A DNA stretch of 6,121 bases from Methanothrix sp. (GTDB taxonomy: Archaea; Halobacteriota; Methanosarcinia; Methanotrichales; Methanotrichaceae): positions 1-6,121 of the forward strand of contig JAJRAT010000071.1 of the NCBI GenBank assembly GCA_028682845.1, written 5' to 3'. Made by a program: the position numbers and the translations under genes. Positions 1-6,084 of the stretch are shown piece after piece; position 1 is the stretch's first letter; each line of letters starts with the position of its first letter. Below the pieces are notes generated by a model that did not search any database, was not told the origin of the DNA, and saw nothing but the letters and a program-made list of their open reading frames with translations.

Positions 1-12
1 AACATCGAACAC

Positions 13-121
13 GAGACTTGAGGTATATCCTTGAGTCTCAGGGTGGTTTAGTCAGCCCACCAGACGCGACACGACTTTTTACGTAGTCGCAAGCCCCGCA
101 CTTTAGGGCGGGGTAGTTGAC
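13..121 (+). mobile_element. Putative right end of an IS200/IS605-type (TnpB) element with omega-RNA-like hairpins
   Basis: Seen in sequence: four hairpins stand in a row. They are 13-39 (11-bp stem GAGACTTGAGG/CCTTGAGTCTC with two G-T pairs and a 5-base loop), 42-61 (GGTGG/CCACC), 66-90 (GCGAC-ACG/CGT-GTCGC with one bulged A) and 94-113 (CCCCGC/GCGGGG), followed by TAGTTGAC at 114-121. Known: IS200/IS605 elements have subterminal hairpins instead of inverted repeats, and a GC-rich hairpin followed by GTAGTTGAC is a common right-end form in archaeal and cyanobacterial members. The same DNA is transcribed as the scaffold of the TnpB guide RNA. Inferred: a tnpB gene would lie to the left, reading toward position 121, and the RNA guide would begin at about 122. 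The element body is not in the window, so this could instead be an old remnant or an unrelated structured 3' region. Confidence 0.45.
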
Positions 122-861
122 ATTGTCAGCGTCATCATATCCCATGCCGTCTCCGTCGGCACGCCGGAGAGATTCGCCACAATCTCGGCCATCTCATCTT
201 CATACCCTTGCGCTTGCGGGTACAGGTGAGTGAGAACCACTCGTTTTGCTGCGCAGCCGCTGAGCATTTCGCCGAGCTTTCGCGGTGTGGTGTGGTTGGT
301 GACATCGAAGGGCTCCGGGAAGGAGCACTCGTGAATGAGCAGGTCCGCCCCATGGGCGAGCGCGGCCACACGCGCACAGGCTTCGGTGTCGCCCGAATAG
401 ACAACTACTTTTTCCTCTGCCTCGATGCGGTAGGCGAGGGCTGTCACGCTGTGGCGCGCCTCTTCGGCAAAGATGTCGAATCCCTTGACGGAAAACGAAT
501 CCATGGGCATAAGCTCATGAACCGCGATCTGCATCCGTCCAAGGTTGGGATAGCCGCTTTTCATGATCTTCAGATAGACATCCGTTCCCTCCGGTCCATA
601 GACCTCGAGCCCTGGAAGCTCGGAGAGATAGCGGGCATTGGCCAGGGCCAGCAAGTCTGAGACATGGTCGAGGTGCAGGTGCGTTAAAACAACCGTGTCC
701 AGAGCTTCCAGGCTCGTCCCGGCCTGGTCCAGACGGATCAAGGTTCCAGCACCGCAGTCGAAGAGCAGTGGTCTTTCATTCTCGATCAGGATCGCCGCCT
801 GGGACCGCCCAGGCTGAGGGATGCCGACGCCGGTGCCAAGAAGCGTGACCTTGAGGCTCAT
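103..861 (-). CDS. MBL-fold metallohydrolase, RNase Z-like without the exosite arm
   Basis: A 252-residue metallo-beta-lactamase-fold enzyme, predicted cytoplasmic with no signal peptide or membrane segment. The N-terminal LLGTGVGIPQPGRS resembles the RNase Z/ElaC opening. Metal ligands are visible: H61, H63, D65, H66 (HLHLDH), H137, D158 in SGDT, and H212 in LTHLYP; H190 in NHTTPRKLG matches the RNase Z catalytic histidine region. H137 and D158 are only 21 residues apart, whereas true RNase Z has about 70 there including the tRNA-clamping arm. A general phosphodiesterase or hydrolase is therefore more likely than a tRNA 3' nuclease; the substrate is unknown. The ATG at 861 is the only start below an in-frame TAG; no Shine-Dalgarno site is visible, so the mRNA may be leaderless. 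The natural C-terminus (MMTLTM) is followed by STTPP and a stop that lie in the putative IS right end, so the tail was probably replaced by insertion. Confidence 0.9.
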   Translation of the reverse strand: MSLKVTLLGTGVGIPQPGRSQAAILIENERPLLFDCGAGTLIRLDQAGTSLEALDTVVLTHLHLDHVSDLLALANARYLSELPGLEVYGPEGTDVYLKIMKSGYPNLGRMQIAVHELMPMDSFSVKGFDIFAEEARHSVTALAYRIEAEEKVVVYSGDTEACARVAALAHGADLLIHECSFPEPFDVTNHTTPRKLGEMLSGCAAKRVVLTHLYPQAQGYEDEMAEIVANLSGVPTETAWDMMTLTMSTTPP

Positions 862-933
862 GCGGCTATGATCTTGGTGCTATGAGTAAATAATGATATT
901 CATCTATTTGCTCTTTGCATCCCTCAGATTCAA

Positions 934-948
934 GGAAGCTTCCCGGAA
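934..948. promoter_or_regulatory. Overlapping palindromes, candidate operator
   Basis: GGAAGCTTCC (934-943) is a perfect 10-bp palindrome. It overlaps TTCCCGGAA (940-948), an odd-length palindrome centred on C944, so GGAA/TTCC half-sites occur three times in 15 bases. It sits near the middle of the divergent promoter region, where one regulator could act on both genes. Binding is an inference from symmetry and position only. Confidence 0.3.
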
Positions 949-970
949 CATTCTTCTCCATCTCGCAGTA

Positions 971-986
971 TAGAATCATAGAATCA
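971..986 (+). repeat. 8-bp tandem repeat TAGAATCA x2
   Basis: TAGAATCA at 971-978 is followed directly by TAGAATCA at 979-986. The repeat overlaps the TATA-like stretch of the methyltransferase gene and ends 19 bases before its ATG. GAAT-CAGT-ATTC at 981-992 adds a short inverted repeat. This may be a regulator site or a slippage duplication. Confidence 0.5.
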
Positions 987-1005
987 GTATTCGAGAGATG
1001 ATGGC

Positions 1006-1587
1006 ATGACAAATGAGCATGACCGAGTGTGCCCCTGGCAGCGTGCGCGGTTCCTTGATAATTGGATTCGAAAAGCCGTCCACAATCCGGCCAAGATTAT
1101 TGGAAGATATATCGAAGAAGGCCAGACCGTCCTGGATCTAGGCTGCGGTCCCGGCATGTTCTCCCTGGCTATGGCCGAAATGGTAGGCGAAGGAGGAAAG
1201 GTGATCTCTGTGGATATTCAGGATGAGATGCTCCAGATTTTGCGGCAAAAGAGCGAACGCGCCGGGATGCGTTCTCGCATCATCCTGCACAAAGCTCAGC
1301 CGGAAAAGATAGGCATCTTTGCGAAGGTGGACTTCGCCCTTGCATTCTACATGGTCCATGAGGTTCCCGACAGGGCGGGATTTCTAAAAGAGGTTGCGGC
1401 GGCGATCAAGCCCCAGGGAAAATTTTTAATTGTCGAGCCGAATTTTCATGTCTCAAAGACCTCCTTTGAAGAGACAATCAATATTGCAGAGTCGAGCGGA
1501 TTGAGCCTGATCTCCCGGCCCAATGTGCTCTTCAGCCGGGCGGCTCTCATGCAAAAAAGACCGATTCACACATCGGCTGGAGCTTGA
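1006..1587 (+). CDS. Class I SAM-dependent methyltransferase (UbiE/Methyltransf_11-like)
   Basis: A 193-residue Rossmann-fold methyltransferase, predicted soluble. Motif I, which binds SAM, is VLDLGCGPG at residues 42-50. The acidic residue after strand 2 is D70 in VISVD, binding the SAM ribose. FYMVHEVPD (114-122) is the motif IV/V region seen in small-molecule methyltransferases, and KFLIVEPNF (139-147) is strand 5. The N-terminal CPWQRARFLDNWIRK stretch is typical of a group of uncharacterised archaeal and sulfate-reducer methyltransferases; the acceptor substrate is unknown. No TRAM, THUMP or other RNA-binding domain is present, so a small-molecule acceptor is more likely than RNA. The ATG at 1006 is preceded by a weak GAGAG (993-997); ATGs at 998 and 1001 are out of frame. 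The last residues (RPIHTSAGA) extend past the usual fold end. It is followed by ahcY, which would clear its SAH product. Confidence 0.88.
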   Translation: MTNEHDRVCPWQRARFLDNWIRKAVHNPAKIIGRYIEEGQTVLDLGCGPGMFSLAMAEMVGEGGKVISVDIQDEMLQILRQKSERAGMRSRIILHKAQPEKIGIFAKVDFALAFYMVHEVPDRAGFLKEVAAAIKPQGKFLIVEPNFHVSKTSFEETINIAESSGLSLISRPNVLFSRAALMQKRPIHTSAGA

Positions 1588-1718
1588 AGCGCAGGTATTT
1601 TTTAGATGCAAAATTTCAGGGGCGAAATTCTCGCCGGAAAATCCTGGGTTGGGTTTAAGTATCTGCAAAACGGTTTCATTCCACAGTTCTACTCAAATAA
1701 AATTCAAGGTGAACAGTT
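1588..1718 (+). promoter_or_regulatory. Leader and probable promoter of ahcY
   Basis: This 131-base gap has no convincing gene. A T6 run at 1598-1603 lies 21 bases after a short hairpin at the end of the preceding gene (CCGAT 1561-1565 / ATCGG 1572-1576) and may act as a T-rich archaeal terminator, weakly supported. GGCGA/TCGCC (1621-1635), extendable by TTTC/GAAA (1614-1640), forms a second hairpin. TTTAAGTAT at 1654-1662 is the best TATA-like match and would start transcription at about 1684, giving a 35-base leader ending in the strong ribosome site at 1706-1712. No known SAM or SAH riboswitch fold was recognised. Confidence 0.35.
1706..1712 (+). promoter_or_regulatory. Shine-Dalgarno site that fixes the ahcY TTG start
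   Basis: AAGGTGA lies six bases before TTG 1719 and matches the archaeal 16S 3' end well. The next in-frame ATG (1743) has only an AAGG directly touching it, which is too close. Starting at TTG also restores the few residues normally found before the VKDMALA segment in this family. Confidence 0.75.
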
Positions 1719-2975
1719 TTGCAGCCAAGCGTCGTCAAGGATATGGCTCTTGCCAAGGAAGGCGAGAAGCGCATCGAATGGGCGAGAAGGCATATGCCCG
1801 TCCTGGATAGCATCAAGCAGGAGTTTGAGAAAGAAAAGCCCCTCAAGGGCGCAAGGATCGTTGCCTGCCTGCACGTCACCGTGGAGACGGCCAATCTGAT
1901 CACCACCCTCGTGGCAGGCGGAGCCGAGGTTGCGGTCACCGGCTCAAATCCCCTGTCAACGCAAGACGAGGTCGCAGCGGCTCTGGCAGCTCGCGGGCTA
2001 CACGTCTATGCCTTCCGGGGTGAGAACGAGAAAGAGTACTACGACTGCATCAAGAAGGCCCTGGACCTTAAGCCCAATGTGAGCCTGGACGACGGAGCCG
2101 ACACCATCGCCATCATCCACAAGGAGCAGCCCGAATTGGCAGCGCAGATGTTCGGCGGCTGCGAGGAGACCACTACCGGAGTGGTGCGGCTGCGGGCGAT
2201 GGCCGCAGACGGCGCGCTTCTTTATCCCGTCGTCGCCGTGAACGATGCCGAGACAAAGATGATGTTCGACAACCGCTATGGAACGGGCCAGTCCACTCTG
2301 CACGGCATCATGCAGGCCACCAACTTCCTCTTCGCAGGCAAGACTGTCGTGGTGGCCGGCTACGGCTGGTGCGGCAGAGGATTTGCCCTTCGGGCCCGCG
2401 GCCTCGGAGCAAACGTCATCGTGGTGGAGATCGAGCCCAGGAAGGCTCTGGAAGCGGCTATGGACGGGTACCGGGTCATGCCGATGCTGCAAGCCGCTCC
2501 TTTGGGCGATCTCTTCGTCACACTCACCGGCGACATCAACGTGGTCCGGGCAGAGCACTTCAAGCTGATGAAGGACCAGGCAGTCCTTGCCAACAGCGGC
2601 CACTTCAATGTAGAGATCGACATCCCCGCTCTGGAGAAGCTGGCGGCGGAAAAGACCGATGTGCAAAACAACGTCGCCGAGTACAAGCTCAAGGACGGGC
2701 GCAGGCTCTACCTGCTGGCTGAAGGCCGGCTGATCAATTTGGCTGCAGCTTACGGCCATCCCCCGGAGGTCATGGATATGTCCTTCGCCAACCAGGCGCT
2801 GGCTGTGCGCTACATTGTGGAGCACGGCAAGAATCTGGAGAAGAAGGTCTATGCCGTGCCGGTAGAGATCGACCGGCGCGTGGCCGAGCTGAAGCTGGCG
2901 TCCATGGGCCTGGAAATCGAGAAGCTCACGCCCGAGCAGGACAAGTACCTGCATAGCTGGCAGATGGGAACCTAA
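1719..2975 (+). CDS. ahcY: S-adenosylhomocysteine hydrolase (adenosylhomocysteinase), archaeal type
   Basis: This 418-residue cytosolic NAD-dependent enzyme splits SAH reversibly to adenosine and homocysteine, relieving product inhibition of methyltransferases. Visible substrate residues match the family: H52, T54 and E56 (LHVTVETA), D126 (LDDGAD), E150 (CEETTTG), K180 and D184-N185 (NDAETK..FDN), and H295 ([10 protein letters not shown]). The NAD site is GYGWCGRG at 214-221, with E237 as the ribose-binding acid. The protein ends in YLHSWQMGT, as in archaeal and Thermotoga enzymes, and lacks the C-terminal Lys/Tyr tail of eukaryotic ones, which accounts for its length below about 430. In Methanocaldococcus the homologue prefers S-inosylhomocysteine; which substrate applies here cannot be read from the sequence. 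The start is TTG 1719, supported by AAGGTGA six bases upstream. It is co-transcribed with the kinase gene 18 bases downstream. The coding sequence looks intact and more GC-rich than the regulator gene at the end of the window. Confidence 0.97.
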   Translation: MQPSVVKDMALAKEGEKRIEWARRHMPVLDSIKQEFEKEKPLKGARIVACLHVTVETANLITTLVAGGAEVAVTGSNPLSTQDEVAAALAARGLHVYAFRGENEKEYYDCIKKALDLKPNVSLDDGADTIAIIHKEQPELAAQMFGGCEETTTGVVRLRAMAADGALLYPVVAVNDAETKMMFDNRYGTGQSTLHGIMQATNFLFAGKTVVVAGYGWCGRGFALRARGLGANVIVVEIEPRKALEAAMDGYRVMPMLQAAPLGDLFVTLTGDINVVRAEHFKLMKDQAVLANSGHFNVEIDIPALEKLAAEKTDVQNNVAEYKLKDGRRLYLLAEGRLINLAAAYGHPPEVMDMSFANQALAVRYIVEHGKNLEKKVYAVPVEIDRRVAELKLASMGLEIEKLTPEQDKYLHSWQMGT

Positions 2976-2978
2976 AAA

Positions 2979-2987
2979 AGGGGTGAT
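2979..2987 (+). promoter_or_regulatory. Strong Shine-Dalgarno site of the kinase gene
   Basis: AGGGGTGAT lies six bases before ATG 2994 and starts only three bases after the ahcY stop. There is no room for a separate promoter, so the kinase must be translated from the ahcY transcript and is probably made in comparable amount. Confidence 0.75.
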
Positions 2988-2993
2988 GGGCCA

Positions 2994-4079
2994 ATGGATC
3001 TGCGCAAAGATAGTCTTGAGGCATATCTGAAGAGCCTTTATGGTGAGAAGCTGCAGCTTGTAAGCACACGCAAGATGGGCGAGACCATTCCCACCACGGA
3101 GGACGTGAAGGGCTTCGGCTACGGATCGCCGCTCCTGGTGGAGTATAGGATCGGCGAGCAGCCGGGCTCGGCGGTCATCTCCACCATGCGGGTGCAGCAC
3201 GGATTCGGCCACGATCACTTCACCGACCGGGCCAGGATCCTGCTGTGGCAGAATTCGACCTTTGCCAAGCTCCCCAAGCACGTCGCCTCCCTGGACGCGG
3301 GCTACTTCGGAAAAAACGGGAGAATGGTTTCGGTAGGCGACGCCCGTGAGTTCTTCCTGCTCATGCCGAAGATCGAGGGGAAGGAGTATTTCTTCGACCT
3401 GGAGCGGGTCAAGGAGAACGGTGCTACGGACCTGGACTATGACCGGGTAGTGGCACTGTCCGATTACCTGGCGCAGATCCATAAGGTCAAGTACGACTGC
3501 CCGCCGCTTTACCTGCGCAAGATCCGGGAGACTGTGGGAGACGGAGAGTGCATATTCGGCATCCTGGACGACTATCCGGATAATCCCGGCTTCCTGGACC
3601 CAGATGAGCTGCGCGAGATCGAAAAGATCTGCATAGATTGGCGCTGGATGCTAAAGAGCAAGACGGGACGGCTTTGCCAGGTGCACGGCGACTTCCATCC
3701 CTGGAATATCATGTTCCGGGAGGGCACCGACTTCACCGTTCTGGACCGCAGCCGGGGCGAATGGGGCGAGGCGGCGGACGACATCACCGCTATGGCCATG
3801 AACTACATCTTCTACTCCGTCCAAAAGAGCCTGCGCTTGACTGGTGACCTGAAGGATCTCTTCGAGCTGTTCTTTGAGAACTATCTGGAAAAGTCCGGCG
3901 ACGAAGAGCTTTTGGAGGTCATCGCACCGTTCTTTGCCTTCCGCGCAACCGTAGTGGCCAGCCCCACCTGGTATCCGCTTCTCTCCGATGATGTGCGAAG
4001 GGCGCTCTTCAACTTCCTGGAGAACGTCATGGCTTCCAAGAAGTTCAACTACAGGGACGTGAACGGCTATCTGGCCTGA
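2994..4079 (+). CDS. APH-fold small-molecule kinase (phosphotransferase family), substrate unknown
   Basis: A 361-residue protein with the aminoglycoside phosphotransferase/choline kinase fold. The N-lobe strands (about 48-66) end in TMR, with R66 at the place of the usual nucleotide-binding basic residue, and are followed by the helix GFGHDHFTDRA (70-80). The catalytic loop is HGDFHPWN at 231-238 (H231, catalytic D233, N238). The metal-binding aspartate is D251 in VLDRSRGEWGEAADD (249-263). The FGH-D-DRA and DRSRGEWGE-ADD signatures mark a widespread subfamily annotated only as 'phosphotransferase'; I know of no tested substrate. No signal peptide or membrane span is seen. The ATG at 2994 has a strong ribosome site. 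It follows ahcY by 18 bases and is followed by a terminator, so it is the last gene of a two-gene operon. A role in adenosine, homocysteine or other SAM-cycle salvage is inferred from context only; antibiotic resistance is unlikely in this setting. Confidence 0.88.
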   Translation: MDLRKDSLEAYLKSLYGEKLQLVSTRKMGETIPTTEDVKGFGYGSPLLVEYRIGEQPGSAVISTMRVQHGFGHDHFTDRARILLWQNSTFAKLPKHVASLDAGYFGKNGRMVSVGDAREFFLLMPKIEGKEYFFDLERVKENGATDLDYDRVVALSDYLAQIHKVKYDCPPLYLRKIRETVGDGECIFGILDDYPDNPGFLDPDELREIEKICIDWRWMLKSKTGRLCQVHGDFHPWNIMFREGTDFTVLDRSRGEWGEAADDITAMAMNYIFYSVQKSLRLTGDLKDLFELFFENYLEKSGDEELLEVIAPFFAFRATVVASPTWYPLLSDDVRRALFNFLENVMASKKFNYRDVNGYLA

Positions 4080-4100
4080 GGCACGAACATCGAGAAAAAA

Positions 4101-4142
4101 TGCGATCAATGCGCCACAATTGATCGCAAGTGATTATTTTTT
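4101..4142 (+). terminator. Hairpin plus T-run terminator after the ahcY-kinase operon
   Basis: A perfect 10-bp stem, TGCGATCAAT (4101-4110) and ATTGATCGCA (4119-4128), encloses an 8-base loop. It is followed by ATTATTTTTT with six Ts at 4137-4142. AAAAAA at 4095-4100 on the other side would give a T-run on the minus strand, so it could work in both directions. Archaeal termination depends mainly on the T-run; the hairpin adds support and may also protect the mRNA 3' end. Confidence 0.7.
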
Positions 4143-4146
4143 GGGC

Positions 4147-4156
4147 GATATATTTG
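4147..4156 (+). promoter_or_regulatory. TATA box of the tRNA methyltransferase gene
   Basis: GATATATTTG lies just after the terminator. Transcription would start about 25 bases downstream, near 4176-4180. That places the TTG at 4176 at or before the mRNA start and leaves about 15-18 bases of leader before ATG 4194, which supports the ATG as the true start. Confidence 0.5.
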
Positions 4157-4193
4157 AATTGAAAAAATCAAATGTTTGGATGAAATAATCGAA

Positions 4194-5225
4194 ATGAAGA
4201 CCTATGCGTTTGAACTATCCGGAGAGCATGAAACCCTGCCGAGGAGCGAAGCGATTGCGCTGGCGGAGATCTACTCCACCGGATTTCGAGAGACTGCATT
4301 TTTTGATCAGTGCCTCATAATCGAAGCCGATGATCTCGATCTCGAAATGCTGGGAAAACGTCTGGCGTTGACCCATCGCATCATCGAGGTTTTAGCCATC
4401 TGCGACGCTTCCACGCCCGGCTCTCTGGCGGAGGCGGCAAGCAGCATTCCCCTGCCCCGGAAAAAGTACAAGGTCAGAGCCAGGCGTATCAAAGACAGCC
4501 TGCCCAAAGCCGACGAGGTGGAGCGCGAGGTGGGGCGATACCTCTTTCGCCGGGGTTATCAAGCCGACCTGAAGAACCCGGAGATGGTGCTGAGGGCCAT
4601 TATCACGGATGGCAAGATTATCATCGGCCTTGAGGCCGCCAAGACGGATCGCAGCTCATTCGAGGGCCGCAGACCCCACCTCAAGCCCTTCTTTCACCCC
4701 GGCGTGCTAATGCCCCGCATGGCGCGATCTCTGGTCAATATCTCTCAGGTACGAGCAGGCGAAAGGCTGCTCGATCCCTTTGCCGGAACCTGCGGAATCC
4801 TGATCGAGGCCTGCCTGATCGGCATCGAGGGCGTGGGGATCGAGGTGCAAAGCAGGCTGGTGAAGGGAGCTTCCTGCAATCTCTCCGGCCTGGAGTGCAG
4901 CCTGATCTTGGGCGACGCCAAGCGCCTGCCTTTCCATGATTCTTGCCTCGACGGAGCGGTTTTGGACACGCCCTACGGAAGATCGGCGAAGATCGAAGCC
5001 GAATCCAAAGAACATCTATTGGTCGAGAGTCTATCCGAACTGTATCGTGTGGTCAAACCCGACAGGAGGATGATTATTTTGGCAGATCGGCCAATTGATG
5101 GCCTCCTGACAGACGCAGGATTTGAGATCCTTCAGAAACATACGGATCGGGTTCACAGAAGCCTGACAAGGCATATCTTCATCTCAGTGAGGAGGCATAA
5201 TAGCAAAGCACAACAGTATCGATAA
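4194..5225 (+). CDS. tRNA (guanine(10)-N2)-dimethyltransferase, archaeal Trm-G10
   Basis: Adds one or two methyl groups from SAM to N2 of G10 in tRNA, a cytoplasmic modification that stabilises the tRNA core. From ATG 4194 it has 343 residues, usual for the family. The N-terminal MKTYAFELSGEHETLP is the characteristic opening, followed by a THUMP RNA-binding region (about 45-150). The Rossmann methyltransferase part has FFHPGVLMPRMARSLVN (166-182), motif I DPFAGTCG (194-201), the ribose-binding acid in GVGIE (213-217), D241 in LGDAKRLPF, and motif IV DTPYG (258-262). DTPY departs from the more usual DPPY, but D258, P260 and Y261 are kept. VHRSLTRHIF near the end is also typical. A longer reading from TTG 4176 adds six residues but lacks a ribosome site and conflicts with the TATA position; GGATGA (4178-4183) is a weak ribosome site for the ATG. 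It has its own promoter after the operon terminator. Confidence 0.93.
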   Translation: MKTYAFELSGEHETLPRSEAIALAEIYSTGFRETAFFDQCLIIEADDLDLEMLGKRLALTHRIIEVLAICDASTPGSLAEAASSIPLPRKKYKVRARRIKDSLPKADEVEREVGRYLFRRGYQADLKNPEMVLRAIITDGKIIIGLEAAKTDRSSFEGRRPHLKPFFHPGVLMPRMARSLVNISQVRAGERLLDPFAGTCGILIEACLIGIEGVGIEVQSRLVKGASCNLSGLECSLILGDAKRLPFHDSCLDGAVLDTPYGRSAKIEAESKEHLLVESLSELYRVVKPDRRMIILADRPIDGLLTDAGFEILQKHTDRVHRSLTRHIFISVRRHNSKAQQYR

Positions 5226-5230
5226 AGATT

Positions 5231-5253
5231 AGCTATTAATAGTTCAAGAATTC
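5231..5253. promoter_or_regulatory. Palindromic AT-rich promoter/operator of the FilR1-like regulator gene
   Basis: CTATTAATAG at 5233-5242 is a perfect 10-bp palindrome that also serves as the best TATA-like element, centred about 31 bases before ATG 5269. GAATTC (5248-5253), also symmetric, follows. There is no Shine-Dalgarno site before 5269, so a leaderless or very short-leader mRNA fits. Palindrome and TATA overlapping suggests autorepression by the regulator encoded just downstream; this is inference. Confidence 0.4.
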
Positions 5254-5268
5254 CTTTACCATTTCGCT

Positions 5269-6084
5269 ATGGGATCTTCCGCAAGTGACAAATACGACCT
5301 GGCCGAGTCGGATCTGAAATCATTTACCAGGTCGTCGATTAGAACAAAGGTTATGCTTGCGCTCATGGACAAAGATATGACGGCAAGCGATCTCGAAAAG
5401 GCCATGATCATCAGGACATCAACCATACTTCACTCGATAAAAGACTTAATGGAAAGCAACCTGGTGTACAAGACTGCGCAGGGCTATGCCCTCACCAATG
5501 TGGGGCGGATGCAGGCGTTGATGCTCGGCGAACTGGTGAACACCATAATTGTGTTGAATGATCATCGGAATTTCTGGCTAAGTCACGACATGAGCGGAAT
5601 ACCGCAGGATATTCAGAAAAAGATATCCTTGCTCGGTCAATCGGAATTGATACGAGATTCTCCGGAGACACCCCTTCGATCGCTGGAATATTTTATTCAA
5701 GAATTGTTGAGATCCCGTAACGTATTTGGAGTTTCACCAAATACGCTGACAGGATATGCGGATACTATCGCCGAAGTCGTCGAAAACGGCGCGGATGTTG
5801 AGCTGATATTGACAGCCCCCGTCCTGAAGATCGTGGTCTCTGAGAATAGAGATATGCTCTCAAAGCTTTTGAATCATGAAAACTTTAAACTCTATCGCAT
5901 CGATAGAGACGTTCGAGTGGCATTTACTGTAACAGATTCGCTATTGAACCTGGGATTATTCCGGCACGACGGAAGCTACGATCTTGGCAGCGACCTCATT
6001 TGCAAGGGAGAAGGAGCTGTTAAATGGGGACGGCTTCTTTTCGAATATTATAGGAACGCTTCGGTTCGTTTAGATAACATTTAG
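5269..6084 (+). CDS. Winged-helix transcriptional regulator of the FilR1 family
   Basis: A 271-residue DNA-binding protein, cytoplasmic. Residues about 22-85 form a winged helix-turn-helix: LMDKDMTASDLEKAM (32-46), a recognition helix at about 49-63 (RTSTILHSIKDLMES), and a wing with GYALTNVGR (72-80). After a helical linker comes the methanogen-specific FilR1 middle domain (about 125-260) with NVFGVSPN (151-158), VELILTAPVL (177-186) and the conserved closing pattern DLICKGEGAVKWGRLLFEYY (242-261). In Methanothrix harundinacea, FilR1 is linked to acyl-homoserine-lactone-type signalling (FilI/FilR) and control of methanogenesis and filament form; however, methanogens carry many paralogues, and this one has no sensor kinase beside it, so its ligand and targets are unknown. 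No receiver domain is present. ATG 5269 is taken because no other start lies upstream in the 43-base gap. The gene is more AT-rich than ahcY. Confidence 0.9.
   Translation: MGSSASDKYDLAESDLKSFTRSSIRTKVMLALMDKDMTASDLEKAMIIRTSTILHSIKDLMESNLVYKTAQGYALTNVGRMQALMLGELVNTIIVLNDHRNFWLSHDMSGIPQDIQKKISLLGQSELIRDSPETPLRSLEYFIQELLRSRNVFGVSPNTLTGYADTIAEVVENGADVELILTAPVLKIVVSENRDMLSKLLNHENFKLYRIDRDVRVAFTVTDSLLNLGLFRHDGSYDLGSDLICKGEGAVKWGRLLFEYYRNASVRLDNI

Larger units (their letters stand above)
862..1005. promoter_or_regulatory. Divergent intergenic promoter region
   Basis: This region lies between the minus-strand hydrolase gene and the plus-strand methyltransferase gene. For the minus gene, the reverse complement of 884-897 (ATCATTATTTACTC) is a TATA-like stretch centred about 29 bases before the ATG, which would give a nearly leaderless mRNA. 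For the plus gene, GTATAGAA at 968-975 lies about 30-38 bases before the ATG. Palindromes at 934-948 and a tandem repeat at 971-986 lie inside the region. The TATA calls are by eye, and AT-rich matches arise easily by chance. Confidence 0.4.

Noticed and set aside
3..86. Plus-strand frame open from the window edge to TAG at 84-86, possibly the C-terminal tail of TnpB
   Set aside because: The 27 residues match no TnpB motif I can recognise, and the DNA is dominated by hairpins; too short to call without the left flank.
94..113. GC hairpin as an intrinsic terminator of the hydrolase gene
   Set aside because: No T-run follows it on the minus strand; the TAGTTGAC flank and the neighbouring hairpins fit an IS end better.
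208..660. 150-codon plus-strand open frame opposite the MBL hydrolase gene
   Set aside because: It is antisense to a clear enzyme with all metal ligands, has no ribosome site and no recognisable domain.
1588..1718. SAM/SAH riboswitch in the ahcY leader
   Set aside because: Only one or two simple hairpins are visible, no conserved riboswitch core was recognised, and such switches are not known to me in methanogens.
1523..1899. Two short plus-strand frames covering the methyltransferase/ahcY gap
   Set aside because: They overlap the ends of two certain genes in other frames, lack ribosome sites and give low-complexity products.
1998..3482. 494-codon open frame on the minus strand opposite ahcY and the kinase gene
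   Set aside because: It spans two unmistakable plus-strand genes and their intergenic ribosome site; the His/Leu/Val-rich product resembles no family and is the mirror of GC-rich codon use.
4176..4193. TTG 4176 as start of the tRNA methyltransferase
   Set aside because: It has no ribosome site, falls at about the predicted transcription start, and family members begin at the MKTYAFELSGEH segment.
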